This document shows, in pieces, positions 44,383-53,030 of a stretch of 64,000 nt of DNA. The stretch is taken from NCBI GenBank assembly GCA_040222995.1, contig JAVKBW010000046.1, positions 434,001 through 498,000 of the forward strand, in the 5' to 3' direction. Source of the stretch: JAVKBW01 sp040222995 (GTDB lineage: Bacteria > Pseudomonadota > Alphaproteobacteria > UBA8366 > Aestuariispiraceae). The notes beneath the pieces were generated by a model. The model did not search any database. It was not told where the DNA came from and saw only the letters and a list, made by a program, of their open reading frames with translations. Numbering within the stretch: position 1 is the stretch's first letter; every line of letters starts with the position of its first letter. Position numbers and translations under genes: made by a program.

Positions 44383-45426
44383 TTGGACGTCTCGGCGTTT
44401 GATTTCGACCTCCCGACGGACCGGATTGCCCAGCATCCGGCGCAACCGCGTGAGTCCGCGAAACTGCTTTCCATTCAGGCGACCGGGCTAAGCGATTACA
44501 GGATCGCTTGTTTGCCGGGGCTGCTACGGCCCGGCGATCTGGTTGTGGTGAACGACACGAAAGTCATCCCCGCTCGTCTGTTCGGAAAGCGCGGTGAGGC
44601 GGGTATCGAAATCACTCTGCACAAGGCGCTGGGCGACGGCGACTGGCTCGCCTTCGCCCGACCGGCCAAGAAATTGCGGCCGGATGACCGGATCGTTTTC
44701 GATGGCGACTTTGCCGCGACCGTAACGGAAAAGCGCGAGGCGGGCGAAGTTCGGCTGGTCTTCGATCTGAAGGGCGATGCCTTCTATACGGCGCTGGACC
44801 GCGCCGGGGTGATGCCGCTGCCGCCTTATATCAAGCGCGAAAAGGCCGACCGTGCGGCGGATAGCGAAGACCGGCAGGATTATCAGACCCATTTTGCGCG
44901 CGAGCCGGGGGCAGTGGCCGCGCCAACAGCGTCCTTGCATTTCACTGACGATCTGTGCCGGTCGATTGAGGCGGCGGGGGCTGAATTCGCAGCGCTGACC
45001 CTGCATGTCGGGGCGGGCACCTTTCTGCCGGTAAAGGTCGAGAATACGGATGACCACGTCATGCACGCCGAAACCGGCATTCTGTCGTCGGACGTCGCCG
45101 ACCGGCTGAACGAAACGAAACAAAGCGGCGGGCGTATCATCGCTGTCGGCACCACGGTGTTGCGGCTGCTGGAAAGCGCGGTGGACGAGGCCGGGGTGGT
45201 TCATCCCTTCAACGGTGAGACCGATATCTTCATTACGCCCGGTCATACATTCCGTACCGCAGACCTGCTGCTGACCAATTTTCATCTGCCGAAATCGACC
45301 CTGTTCATGCTGATCTGCGCCTTCGGCGGCACGGAAATCATGAAGGCCGCTTATCGGCACGCCATTGACAGCCAATACCGGTTCTATTCCTACGGCGATG
45401 CCTGCTTGATCAGGCGAACCGGCTGA
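44383..45426 (+). CDS. queA: S-adenosylmethionine:tRNA ribosyltransferase-isomerase QueA
   Basis: A 347-residue QueA that uses SAM to build epoxyqueuosine on preQ1-modified tRNA. The N-terminus FDFDLPTDRIAQHPAQPRES matches the family. RLFGKRGEAGIEITL, LTLHVGAGTFLPVK and HTFRTADLLLTNFHLPKSTL are diagnostic, ending in YRFYSYGDA. The TTG at 44383 is nine bases after the transporter stop; it has no good ribosome site but fits the family N-terminus, so coupled translation is likely. Confidence 0.96.
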   Translation: MDVSAFDFDLPTDRIAQHPAQPRESAKLLSIQATGLSDYRIACLPGLLRPGDLVVVNDTKVIPARLFGKRGEAGIEITLHKALGDGDWLAFARPAKKLRPDDRIVFDGDFAATVTEKREAGEVRLVFDLKGDAFYTALDRAGVMPLPPYIKREKADRAADSEDRQDYQTHFAREPGAVAAPTASLHFTDDLCRSIEAAGAEFAALTLHVGAGTFLPVKVENTDDHVMHAETGILSSDVADRLNETKQSGGRIIAVGTTVLRLLESAVDEAGVVHPFNGETDIFITPGHTFRTADLLLTNFHLPKSTLFMLICAFGGTEIMKAAYRHAIDSQYRFYSYGDACLIRRTG

Positions 45427-45434
45427 AACGATCC

Positions 45435-45980
45435 TCAGTCGGTTATTGGCCCCTTGCCGACACGCGGGAAAGGGCGCGCGCCATCGGAAACCGCCATGCA
45501 GACCACGATTTCATCGGCGCGGGGCGCATCGGGGATCATCACCGTCATGGTGTCGAAATGGTCGAACGACCAGGCTTCGTCCTTGTGTCCGAACGGCAGA
45601 TCGATCGCCGACCCCAACGACGCGACCTTGACGTTCGACGGGATCAGCGACTTGCCGCCGCCCACCGCCGCGCGCATCGGCTTGCCCAGTTTCGGATGGA
45701 TCGCCGCCCCGCCATGCTCCATATCACCAGCGCTGCCGATAATCGCCGCCTTGCCGTAACTGACCGGCGCGCCGCCCAGCATCTTCACCGCATCCGTCAT
45801 CAGCCGGTCGCCGAGCGCGCCGCCCGCATCAAACAATTCTGAGAGATCGTCGGCCTGCTTGCCGGCATAGGGGTTGCGGATAACGGCCAGCACCGCGACA
45901 CGGGTAATCGGCGCACATAGTTTGCCGCTGTCGTCGGTTTCGATCACTTCCTTTACGAACACTGTCTTGCGAACTGTCAT
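45435..45980 (-). CDS. Amino-acid-synthesis (PF06684-like) family protein
   Basis: A 181-residue protein that resembles the small family annotated as amino acid synthesis proteins. Visible blocks are VAVLAVIRNPYAGKQADDLS, YGKAAIIGSAGDMEHGGAAI and HPKLGKPMRAAVGGGKSLIP. The actual reaction of the family is not established. GAGGGGAAAA precedes the ATG. The pseudaminic acid synthase gene lies 37 bases upstream on the same strand, and this pair interrupts the queuosine genes. No link between the two products is known. Confidence 0.75.
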   Translation of the reverse strand: MTVRKTVFVKEVIETDDSGKLCAPITRVAVLAVIRNPYAGKQADDLSELFDAGGALGDRLMTDAVKMLGGAPVSYGKAAIIGSAGDMEHGGAAIHPKLGKPMRAAVGGGKSLIPSNVKVASLGSAIDLPFGHKDEAWSFDHFDTMTVMIPDAPRADEIVVCMAVSDGARPFPRVGKGPITD

Positions 45981-46017
45981 AAATTTTCCCCTCGATGCTG
46001 ACGGTTTTCCGGCCCGG

Positions 46018-47067
46018 TTATTCGAACAGATCGATTTTTAACGGTTCGTCCCTGGCGATATCCCGTGTCGCCCGTTTTCCCAGAATGAGGGGCAACTGAT
46101 GCGGCGGCAGACCGATTGCCGGCCGATAGGATGTAACCATCTCCGCTGTCAGCGGCTGGCCAGCCTCGATGGCGCAGGTCGCAAAAAGCGAGCGCCGCAG
46201 GGCAACATTCGCCTGTTCCGATCCGGTCGGGCCGTACTTCACCGCGCCCCGCGCCTGCCAGGCGGCGCGACAGCCATCCACCAGATCGTGCAGGACATCC
46301 GGCGTCGCCGAGAAAACCGAATCCGCCGTCACCGGTTCCGGCGCGTCGATGAAATGCTTTTCGATCATGCAGGCGCCAAGGCCCACGGCGGCGACGGGAA
46401 TTGCCGTTCCCAGCGTGTGGTCCGATAGACCGACAGGCAGACCGTATCGTTCGATCATGTCGGGAATGGTGACGAGGTTGCTGTCGCCCGGATTCGCCGG
46501 ATAGGCAGAGGTGCATTTCAACAGGCCGGTGCCACCTTCACCCCTCGCCGCGGCCTGCACGGCGCGGTCGATTTCCTCGACGCTTGCCATGCCGGTGGAG
46601 ATGATAACGGGTTTGCCGGTTTCAGCGCATCGTCGGATCAGGTCCGGATCGACCATTTCGCAGGAGGCGATCTTGTAGGCCGGGCAGTCGACCGTTTCCA
46701 GCATGTCGATGGCGGCGGGGTCGAACGGGGCGCAGAAGGGTGTGATGCCAACCGACCTTGCGTGCTTGAACAGGGCGGGAAACCAGTCGTACGGCGTGGC
46801 GGCGACTTTATACAGATCATACAGCCGCTTGCCGGACCATGGATCGTCGCCGGCAACGAAAAACGCCGGGTCGTCGCTATCCAGCGTAATGGAATCGGCG
46901 GTATAGGCCTGGAACTTGATGGCATCGGCCCCGGCCTTCTTCGCAAGCCCGATGATTTTCAGGGCACGGTCCAGCGATCCGCCATGGTTGGCCGACATTT
47001 CCGCAATGATATAGGGCGGATGGTCCATGCCGATCGGGCGGCCGTCGATGCAGATGCTGCGCGCCAT
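46018..47067 (-). CDS. pseI: Pseudaminic acid synthase (PseI-type NeuB family)
   Basis: A 349-residue NeuB-family synthase that condenses phosphoenolpyruvate with a 6-carbon amino sugar to a nonulosonic acid. The PseI-type text is clear: YIIAEMSANHGGSLDRAL, LYDLYKVAATPYDW, YKIASCEMVDP, LLKCTSAYPA and GLPVGLSDHTLGTAIP. Metal and catalytic residues (Glu of AEMS, His of the metal motif IEKHF) are present. The C-terminal SAF (antifreeze-like) domain ends LILGKRATRDI. It lies outside the main pse cluster, on the opposite strand, inside the queuosine locus. The weak AAAAGGA abuts the ATG. Confidence 0.92.
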   Translation of the reverse strand: MARSICIDGRPIGMDHPPYIIAEMSANHGGSLDRALKIIGLAKKAGADAIKFQAYTADSITLDSDDPAFFVAGDDPWSGKRLYDLYKVAATPYDWFPALFKHARSVGITPFCAPFDPAAIDMLETVDCPAYKIASCEMVDPDLIRRCAETGKPVIISTGMASVEEIDRAVQAAARGEGGTGLLKCTSAYPANPGDSNLVTIPDMIERYGLPVGLSDHTLGTAIPVAAVGLGACMIEKHFIDAPEPVTADSVFSATPDVLHDLVDGCRAAWQARGAVKYGPTGSEQANVALRRSLFATCAIEAGQPLTAEMVTSYRPAIGLPPHQLPLILGKRATRDIARDEPLKIDLFE

Positions 47068-47141
47068 TCCTTTTGCAAAACCCCGTCATGCGATCTAGGT
47101 ACTCCTGAGTGTTGCCGGGCAATGCAGGACAAAGCAAGCCG

Positions 47142-48269
47142 ATGTCAGATCTGGGTTTCACAATTTCAGCCGAAGACGGCGCTGCCCGGTGCGGGCAGCT
47201 TTCCACCGCGCATGGCGTTATCGACACACCGGCCTTCATGCCGGTTGGCACGGCGGCGACGGTGAAGGCGATGCATCCGGAAGCGGTGGCGGCGACCGGT
47301 GCACAGATCGTGCTGGGCAATACCTATCATCTGATGCTGCGGCCCGGCGCGGACAGGATCGCGGCACTGGGTGGCCTGCACAGGTTCATGAACTGGCCGG
47401 GGCCGATCCTCACTGATTCCGGCGGGTTTCAGGTGATGTCGCTGACGGGTTTGCGGAAGATGACCGAGAACGGCGTCACCTTTCAGTCGCATATCGATGG
47501 CTCTCGGCATGAACTGACGCCGGAACGGTCCGTCGAAATCCAGCATCGACTGGATGCCGATATCACCATGGTGTTCGACGAATGCGCCCCGTTCCCCATC
47601 GAGGAGAAACCGGCGCGCCTGTCGATGGAACTGTCGATGCGCTGGGCGGCGCGGTCGAAAGCGGCGTTCCGGCAGCGCGATGGTTACGGCCTGTTCGGAA
47701 TCGTCCAGGGTAGCATTTACGAGAACCTGCGCATGGAATCCTGTAAGGCGCTGATCGATATCGGTTTCGACGGCTACGCCATCGGCGGGTTGGCGGTCGG
47801 CGAACCGCAGGACGTGATGTTCAGCGTGCTGGACTACACGGCGCCGGCCCTACCGGCGGATCGGCCGCGCTACCTGATGGGGGTCGGAAAACCCTCCGAT
47901 CTGGTGGGTGCGGTGTCGCGCGGGATCGACATGTTCGATTGCGTTCTGCCGACCCGGTCCGGCCGCAACGGGCAGGTGTTCACGGCGCGCGGTGCGGTCA
48001 ACCTGAAGAATGCGCGGCATGCGGAAGACCCGCGCCCGCTGGAGGAAGATTGTCCATGCCGGGCCTGCACATCCTACAGCCGCGCTTATCTGCATCATCT
48101 GACCAAGGCGGGCGAGATTCTCGGCCTGATGTTGGCGACCGAACATAACCTGACCTATTATCAGCGCCTGATGAAAGCCATGAGAGAAGCAATCGGCCGG
48201 GGCGATCTGGGCGGTTTTGTCGACCGGTTCGAGGCGTTGACGGCCGAGGGCGATATTCCGGTGCGATGA
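47142..48269 (+). CDS. tgt: tRNA-guanine transglycosylase
   Basis: A TGT of about 375 residues that swaps guanine 34 for preQ1 in GUN-anticodon tRNAs. Catalytic aspartates lie in DSGGFQVMSL and in the DMFDCVLPTRSGRNGQ region. The zinc site is CPCRACTSYSRAYLHH. GIVQGSIYENLR and IGGLAVGEP are diagnostic. An open 11-residue extension to 47109 is unlikely; ATG 47142 matches the family start SDLGFTI. The stop overlaps queG (ATGA). Confidence 0.96.
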   Translation: MSDLGFTISAEDGAARCGQLSTAHGVIDTPAFMPVGTAATVKAMHPEAVAATGAQIVLGNTYHLMLRPGADRIAALGGLHRFMNWPGPILTDSGGFQVMSLTGLRKMTENGVTFQSHIDGSRHELTPERSVEIQHRLDADITMVFDECAPFPIEEKPARLSMELSMRWAARSKAAFRQRDGYGLFGIVQGSIYENLRMESCKALIDIGFDGYAIGGLAVGEPQDVMFSVLDYTAPALPADRPRYLMGVGKPSDLVGAVSRGIDMFDCVLPTRSGRNGQVFTARGAVNLKNARHAEDPRPLEEDCPCRACTSYSRAYLHHLTKAGEILGLMLATEHNLTYYQRLMKAMREAIGRGDLGGFVDRFEALTAEGDIPVR

Positions 48270-49390
48270 CCCAGGCAGACCTAACCGCTGCGATAAAGGA
48301 CAAGGCCCGCGAGTTCGGGTTCGATGCGGTGGGAATTGCGCCGGCGCGGGTTAGTGCGCGCGACGCCGAAAGGCTGGATACGTTTGTCGCCAACGGCGAA
48401 TACGGCGATATGGCCTGGATGAAGGAAACGCTGGCGCGGCGGCGTGACCCGCAAACGCTGTGGCCGGACGCGAAAAGCGTCATCATGCTGGCGATGAACT
48501 ACGGGCCCGATACGGACCCGATGGACAAGCTGGATCAGCCGGAAATCGCGAATATCTCCTGCTATGCGCAGAACCGCGACTATCACGATGTCATCAAGAA
48601 ACGGCTGAAGCGCCTGGCGCGCTGGCTGATCGAACAGGCCGGGGGCGATGTGAAGGTTTTCGTCGATACCGCCCCGGTTATGGAAAAACCGCTCGGCGCG
48701 GCGGCGGGCATCGGCTGGCAGGGCAAACACAGCAATCTCGTCAGCCGCGAGCTCGGGTCGTGGTTTTTCCTCGGGTCGGTTTTCACCACGCTCGAGCTGA
48801 AAGCCGATCCGCTGGAGGTCGACCATTGCGGGTCGTGCCGCGCCTGTCTCGACATCTGCCCGACCGATGCTTTCCCCGCCCCGCATACGCTGGATGCGCG
48901 GCGCTGCATTTCCTACCTGACAATCGAGCACAAGGGGCATATTCCCCGGGAGTTTCGGTCGAAAATGGGCAACCGCATCTATGGCTGCGACGATTGTCTC
49001 GCCGTCTGCCCGTGGAACAAGTTCGCCGAAGCCGCGCGGGAAACCGCCTTTGTACCGCGTGAGGATCTGACCGCGCCGACCCTGCTGTCGCTGGTCGGGA
49101 TGGACGACGCGGCCTTTCGGACGTTCTTTTCCGGCTCGCCAGTGAAACGCATCGGGCGTGACCGGTTCATCCGCAATGTGTTGATCGCCCTGGGAAACAG
49201 CGACGATGCTGACGCCGCGCCCGCTATCGAACCGTTGCTGGGCGACGGGTCGCCGCTGGTTCGCGCGATGGCGGTTTGGGCGCTCGGAAAGCTGCTGGAT
49301 GAACCGGCTTTCAATGCTCTGAAGTCATTTCATGCCGCATCGGAATCCGACCCAACGGTGGCTATTGAATGGGTCGATGCCCGGCCCTGA
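48266..49390 (+). CDS. queG: Epoxyqueuosine reductase QueG
   Basis: A 374-residue cobalamin-dependent reductase that completes queuosine. Two 4Fe-4S clusters are spelled by CGSCRACLDICP (about residues 188-199) and CDDCLAVCPWNKF (about 241-253). KVFVDTAPVMEKPLGAAAGI and GWQGKHSNLVSRE match the family, and a HEAT-like C-terminus follows (VRAMAVWALGKLL). It is coupled to tgt. The requirement for cobalamin fits the presence of another B12 enzyme, methylmalonyl-CoA mutase, in the window. Confidence 0.96.
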   Translation: MTQADLTAAIKDKAREFGFDAVGIAPARVSARDAERLDTFVANGEYGDMAWMKETLARRRDPQTLWPDAKSVIMLAMNYGPDTDPMDKLDQPEIANISCYAQNRDYHDVIKKRLKRLARWLIEQAGGDVKVFVDTAPVMEKPLGAAAGIGWQGKHSNLVSRELGSWFFLGSVFTTLELKADPLEVDHCGSCRACLDICPTDAFPAPHTLDARRCISYLTIEHKGHIPREFRSKMGNRIYGCDDCLAVCPWNKFAEAARETAFVPREDLTAPTLLSLVGMDDAAFRTFFSGSPVKRIGRDRFIRNVLIALGNSDDADAAPAIEPLLGDGSPLVRAMAVWALGKLLDEPAFNALKSFHAASESDPTVAIEWVDARP

Positions 49391-49397
49391 CAGACAA

Positions 49398-49418
49398 AAC
49401 CCGCCGTTAAGGCGGGTT
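49398..49418 (-). terminator. Terminator after rpmB (probably bidirectional)
   Basis: AACCCGCC (49398-49405) and GGCGGGTT (49411-49418) form an eight-base stem with a five-base loop between the convergent queG and rpmB genes. Read on the minus strand it ends in GGGTTTTGTC, a short T-tract, so it best serves rpmB; it may also stop queG transcripts. Confidence 0.7.
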
Positions 49419-49445
49419 CTGAAGAAACGGTAATAACCTTTTGGA

Positions 49446-49727
49446 TCAGCCGGCTTTGCGGACGATCCGGCGCTTCAGGCGGCGGGCTTCTTCCGGCAGT
49501 TTCCGGTTCGGCGTGCCGAGCAGAAAAGCGTCCAGGCCACCCTTCTTTTCGATGGTGCGGATGGCGCGCGTCGTCAGGCGCAGGCGCACCTGCTCGCCGA
49601 GGACGTCGCTCAACAGACGGGTGGTCTGGAGATTCGGCTCGAACCGGCGGCGCGAATGGTTCATGGCGTGGGAAACATTGTTCCCGTAAAGCACACCGGT
49701 ACCGGTGATCTGACAGCGCTTCGACAT
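49446..49727 (-). CDS. rpmB: 50S ribosomal protein L28
   Basis: A 93-residue alphaproteobacterial L28. It starts SKRCQITGTGVLYGNNVSHA, continues with MNHSRRRFEPNLQTTRL and has the normal C-terminal basic region. The gene stands alone with its own terminator, convergent to queG. No anomaly is seen. Confidence 0.97.
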   Translation of the reverse strand: MSKRCQITGTGVLYGNNVSHAMNHSRRRFEPNLQTTRLLSDVLGEQVRLRLTTRAIRTIEKKGGLDAFLLGTPNRKLPEEARRLKRRIVRKAG

Positions 49728-49884
49728 CGTTATCTTCCTTCTATCCGCCCGGTTTTCCGGGCTATTGTTCCTTGAATGTGCGGCTTCTTAGTGGAGCGGG
49801 GGGGCAAGGTCAAGCAGAATGCCGCGTATGGCGTGCCGTAAAAAAGGCTCGACCGGGCGCGCGATTATCGCCATCTTCCGGCAA

Positions 49885-51087
49885 ATGAAACGTTTTATTC
49901 CCTATGCCAGACAGGCAATCGACCAATCGGACATTGATGCCGTGGTCGAGGTGCTGAAAAGCGACTTCCTGACGACCGGACCCGCCATCGATGACTTCGA
50001 AGCGGCGTTTTCCGGATTCGTCGGTGGTGGTGTCGAAACGGTCTCCTGTTCTTCGGGCACGGCGGCGCTGCACCTCGCCTATGCCGCCTTGGGGTTCGGG
50101 CCGGGTGACGCGGTGATCGTGCCCAGCGTGACCTTCGTGGCGACGGCGAATGCCGCTCGGCTGTGCGGTGCGGAAGTGATTTTCGCCGATACCGACCCGG
50201 TAACCGGCCTGATGACGGTTGAAACCGCCGAGGACGCGCTGAACCGGGCCTTGCCGGAAGTTACCGTGCGCGCCATCGCGCCGGTGCATCTCAACGGCCA
50301 GCCCTGCGACATGCCGGGCCTTGCCGCCTTTGCGGAAAAACACGACCTGTCCATCGTCGTCGACGGCTGTCATGCTTTGGGCAGCAGCAATGCCGGGGCC
50401 GGTCTCGTCGGCGACGGGCGTTTCGGCGAGATAACAACGTTTTCCTTTCACCCGGTGAAGGCGATCGCCATGGGCGAGGGCGGCGCGGTGACGACAGCGG
50501 ACCCGGTGATCGCAAAATCCTTGCGCCGGCTGCGCTCGCATGGTCTGACCCGCGATCCCGACGATTATACAGGCCCCTTCGTCGATGCGCCCGGCAATGG
50601 CAGGGATGCGCCGTGGTTCTATGAAATGCCGGATGTCGGCCTGAACTACAGGGCGAGCGACATTCACGCCGCCCTTGGCCTGTCGCAGATGAAACGGCTG
50701 CCGGCCTTCATCGCCGCGCGCCGGACCCTGCATGAAACATACGACGCCCTGTTCGCGGCCGATCGCGATGTGGTCGCCAGCCCGATCCGGTTCGACCCGG
50801 CGGCCCTGGCCCTGCATCTCTATCCCGTGCTGATCGATTTCGAGAAGAATCAGACCAGCCGGACCAGGGTGATGAAGCGCCTGCGAGACAAGGGTGTCGG
50901 CACACAGGTTCACTACATTCCGGTGCATAAACAGCCCTATTATATCCATCGTTATGGAGACCGGACACTGCCCGGCGCGGAAACCTACTATGACCGCGCC
51001 CTGTCGATCCCCTATTTTGTCGGCCTGCAAACAGACGAGCAGGCTTATGTCGTCGAGGCATTGCGGGAGGCCATAAAGCCCGAATAA
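49885..51087 (+). CDS. pseC: PseC-type UDP-4-keto-sugar aminotransferase
   Basis: A PLP-dependent DegT/DnrJ/EryC1 aminotransferase of about 400 residues matching PseC, which aminates the 4-keto product of PseB in pseudaminic acid synthesis. PseC-like text includes FIPYARQAIDQSDIDAVVEV, KSDFLTTGP and LHLAYAALGFGPGDAVIVPS. The PLP lysine is about Lys192 in SFHPVKAIAMGEGG. ATG 49885 gives the family N-terminus; the extension to 49819 adds an unlikely basic leader. A deacylase gene separates it from pseB, which normally precedes pseC. Confidence 0.92.
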   Translation: MKRFIPYARQAIDQSDIDAVVEVLKSDFLTTGPAIDDFEAAFSGFVGGGVETVSCSSGTAALHLAYAALGFGPGDAVIVPSVTFVATANAARLCGAEVIFADTDPVTGLMTVETAEDALNRALPEVTVRAIAPVHLNGQPCDMPGLAAFAEKHDLSIVVDGCHALGSSNAGAGLVGDGRFGEITTFSFHPVKAIAMGEGGAVTTADPVIAKSLRRLRSHGLTRDPDDYTGPFVDAPGNGRDAPWFYEMPDVGLNYRASDIHAALGLSQMKRLPAFIAARRTLHETYDALFAADRDVVASPIRFDPAALALHLYPVLIDFEKNQTSRTRVMKRLRDKGVGTQVHYIPVHKQPYYIHRYGDRTLPGAETYYDRALSIPYFVGLQTDEQAYVVEALREAIKPE

Positions 51088-51190
51088 GGCGTTGATGCAG
51101 AAAGACAACACTTCGTCGGATAGTGCATCGCCCTACTTGCGCACCGCCTCTGAACCGGTAATATGCGCCGGATTCGGGGAGTTGGTGGCG

Positions 51191-51712
51191 ATGAATACAA
51201 GAAATCTGATCACGGCGGTTATTCTGTCCGCCCTGGCATATGTCGGCAGCGCGGTTACAGCCAGCGCCGATGACGAACCAGCGTTTATCCGTTTCGGCGC
51301 AGGCTATTACGACATCAACGACAACGAAGATGCCGGTGAATTTCATTTCGAATACATTTCGGATAGCAAATGGTGGGTGTTTACGCCGATGGTCGGCGTT
51401 ATGGCGACGACGGATTCCGCCGCCTATGCTTATGCCGGCATCCGGCTGGATCTGTTTCTCGGCCGCCGCTGGGTGCTGACGCCGCAATTCGCACCCGGCC
51501 TTTATGAAGACGGCGACGGCAAGGACCTCGGCCATGTGGTTGAATTCCGCTCGGCGCTTGAACTGGCCTATCGGTTCGACGACCGTTCACGCCTCGGCGT
51601 TTCGATCTACCATCTGTCGAATGCCAGCCTTGACGACAACAACCCGGGCACCGAAGTGCTGACCTTGCATTATTCGCTGCCTGTTCAACGGTTGTTTGGT
51701 AACAGCAACTAG
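51191..51712 (+). CDS. pagL: PagL-type lipid A 3-O-deacylase
   Basis: A beta-barrel outer-membrane protein of about 173 residues with a signal peptide ending AVTASA. In PagL the active site is His-Ser-Glu with spacing H, S at +2 and E at +14. Here YHLSNASLDDNNPGTEVL has His, Ser two residues later and Glu fourteen residues after the His. Barrel-like alternating segments fill the rest. It would remove the 3-position acyl chain of lipid A, reducing endotoxicity. ATG 51191 follows GGGGAG; the open region to 51092 is not signal-peptide-like. The gene sits between pseC and pseB. Confidence 0.85.
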   Translation: MNTRNLITAVILSALAYVGSAVTASADDEPAFIRFGAGYYDINDNEDAGEFHFEYISDSKWWVFTPMVGVMATTDSAAYAYAGIRLDLFLGRRWVLTPQFAPGLYEDGDGKDLGHVVEFRSALELAYRFDDRSRLGVSIYHLSNASLDDNNPGTEVLTLHYSLPVQRLFGNSN

Positions 51713-51804
51713 GCTGTCGTTCGGCGCGCAGGCCGGTGCCTTGCAGACCGGAAAACCGGATTCGCATTGACACCAAACACCTTGTGCCGTAAGTACAAAT
51801 TCAA

Positions 51805-51824
51805 TCGGGGGTGAGAATCCCCGA
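51805..51824 (+). repeat. Hairpin in the pagL-pseB gap
   Basis: TCGGGG (51805-51810) and CCCCGA (51819-51824) form a six-base stem with an eight-base loop. A weaker CGGTAGCCG and, 26 bases on, a run of six T (in GATTTTTTG) follow. The T-run is too far away for a standard terminator, so a leader structure for the pse operon is equally possible. The remaining DNA in 51713-51959 shows no gene. Confidence 0.4.
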
Positions 51825-51959
51825 GTGCGGTAGCCGTTGTAAACCCAGATTTTTTGATGCTTTCAGTTGCACGGTGCCAGGCTTTTCGGCCATCCGGTCA
51901 TAACATTCGCGCGGCCCTTCGCCGCTTCGTTTCAAAACCCATCTTCTAGGTAATCCCTG

Positions 51960-52964
51960 ATGCCATCGATTGATCGCGCCTCCGTACTGGTAGTAGGCGG
52001 CACCGGCTCTTTTGGCCGCCACCTGGTTTCTCACCTACTCATAAACGCCAACCCCAAACGGCTGGTTGTCTTTTCGCGGGACGAAGCGAAGCAGCACGAT
52101 ATGGAGCAGGACTTTTCGCCGAAGGAACACGACTGTCTGCGGTACTTCATCGGCGATGTCCGGGACCGGGAACGGCTGGAAACGGCCATGCGGGGCATCG
52201 ATATTGTCGTGCATGCCGCAGCAATGAAGCAGATTGTGGCGGCTGAATACAATCCGTTCGAATGCATCAAGACCAATGTCATCGGTGCGGAAAACGTTGT
52301 CACGGCGGCAATCCGCGCCGGCGTGAAACGCGTAATCGCCCTGTCGACCGACAAGGCGGCTAACCCGATCAATCTTTATGGCGCAAGCAAGCTCGCTTCC
52401 GACAAGATTTTCATCGCCGCCAACAATATCGGCGTGCCGGTCGGATGCCGGTTTTCGGTTGTTCGGTATGGCAATGTCATCGGGTCGCGCGGCAGTGTCG
52501 TTCCGCTGTTCCAGCGTCTGGTCAGGGACGGAGCGACGGAAATTCCGATTACAGACAATCGCATGACCCGCTTCTGGATCACGCTAGATCATGGCGTAAG
52601 CTTTGTTCTTTCATCGCTCGACATGATGCAGGGCGGCGAAATTTTCGTACCGAAGATACCGAGCATGCGGGTCACCGATGTAGCCGATGTGATTGCGCCG
52701 GGCATTCCGCAAAAGGTAATCGGTATTCGTCCGGGTGAAAAACTTCACGAGACGATGATCACCGAAGACGATGCGCGAACCACGGTTTCAGTTGGTGACC
52801 GGTATGTGATCGAACCCTCATGGGCGGGTTGGGATCGTCACAGCCTGCTGGAACAGGGCGGTGATGCGGTGCCGGAAGGCTTCAGATATTCCAGCGATGC
52901 GAACAGCGATTGGCTTGATGCCGACGGCCTGAAGGCATTGCTTGCCGAAATGGATTCGAAATAG
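51960..52964 (+). CDS. pseB: PseB-type UDP-GlcNAc 4,6-dehydratase (inverting)
   Basis: A 334-residue NAD(P)-binding SDR-extended dehydratase of the PseB type, converting UDP-GlcNAc to the 4-keto-6-deoxy-AltNAc sugar, the first step of pseudaminic acid synthesis. The Rossmann motif is VVGGTGSFGRHLV, and characteristic text is AAAMKQIVAAEYNPFE, STDKAANPINLYGASKLASD and MTRFWITL. It precedes pseF and pseG; the spacing suggests an operon. Confidence 0.94.
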   Translation: MPSIDRASVLVVGGTGSFGRHLVSHLLINANPKRLVVFSRDEAKQHDMEQDFSPKEHDCLRYFIGDVRDRERLETAMRGIDIVVHAAAMKQIVAAEYNPFECIKTNVIGAENVVTAAIRAGVKRVIALSTDKAANPINLYGASKLASDKIFIAANNIGVPVGCRFSVVRYGNVIGSRGSVVPLFQRLVRDGATEIPITDNRMTRFWITLDHGVSFVLSSLDMMQGGEIFVPKIPSMRVTDVADVIAPGIPQKVIGIRPGEKLHETMITEDDARTTVSVGDRYVIEPSWAGWDRHSLLEQGGDAVPEGFRYSSDANSDWLDADGLKALLAEMDSK

Positions 52965-53030
52965 GCATCGGTCCGGTCCGTCGACGGTGGCTGAAACAGG
53001 AAAAATGACCGAACCGGATCATCCCTTTTC

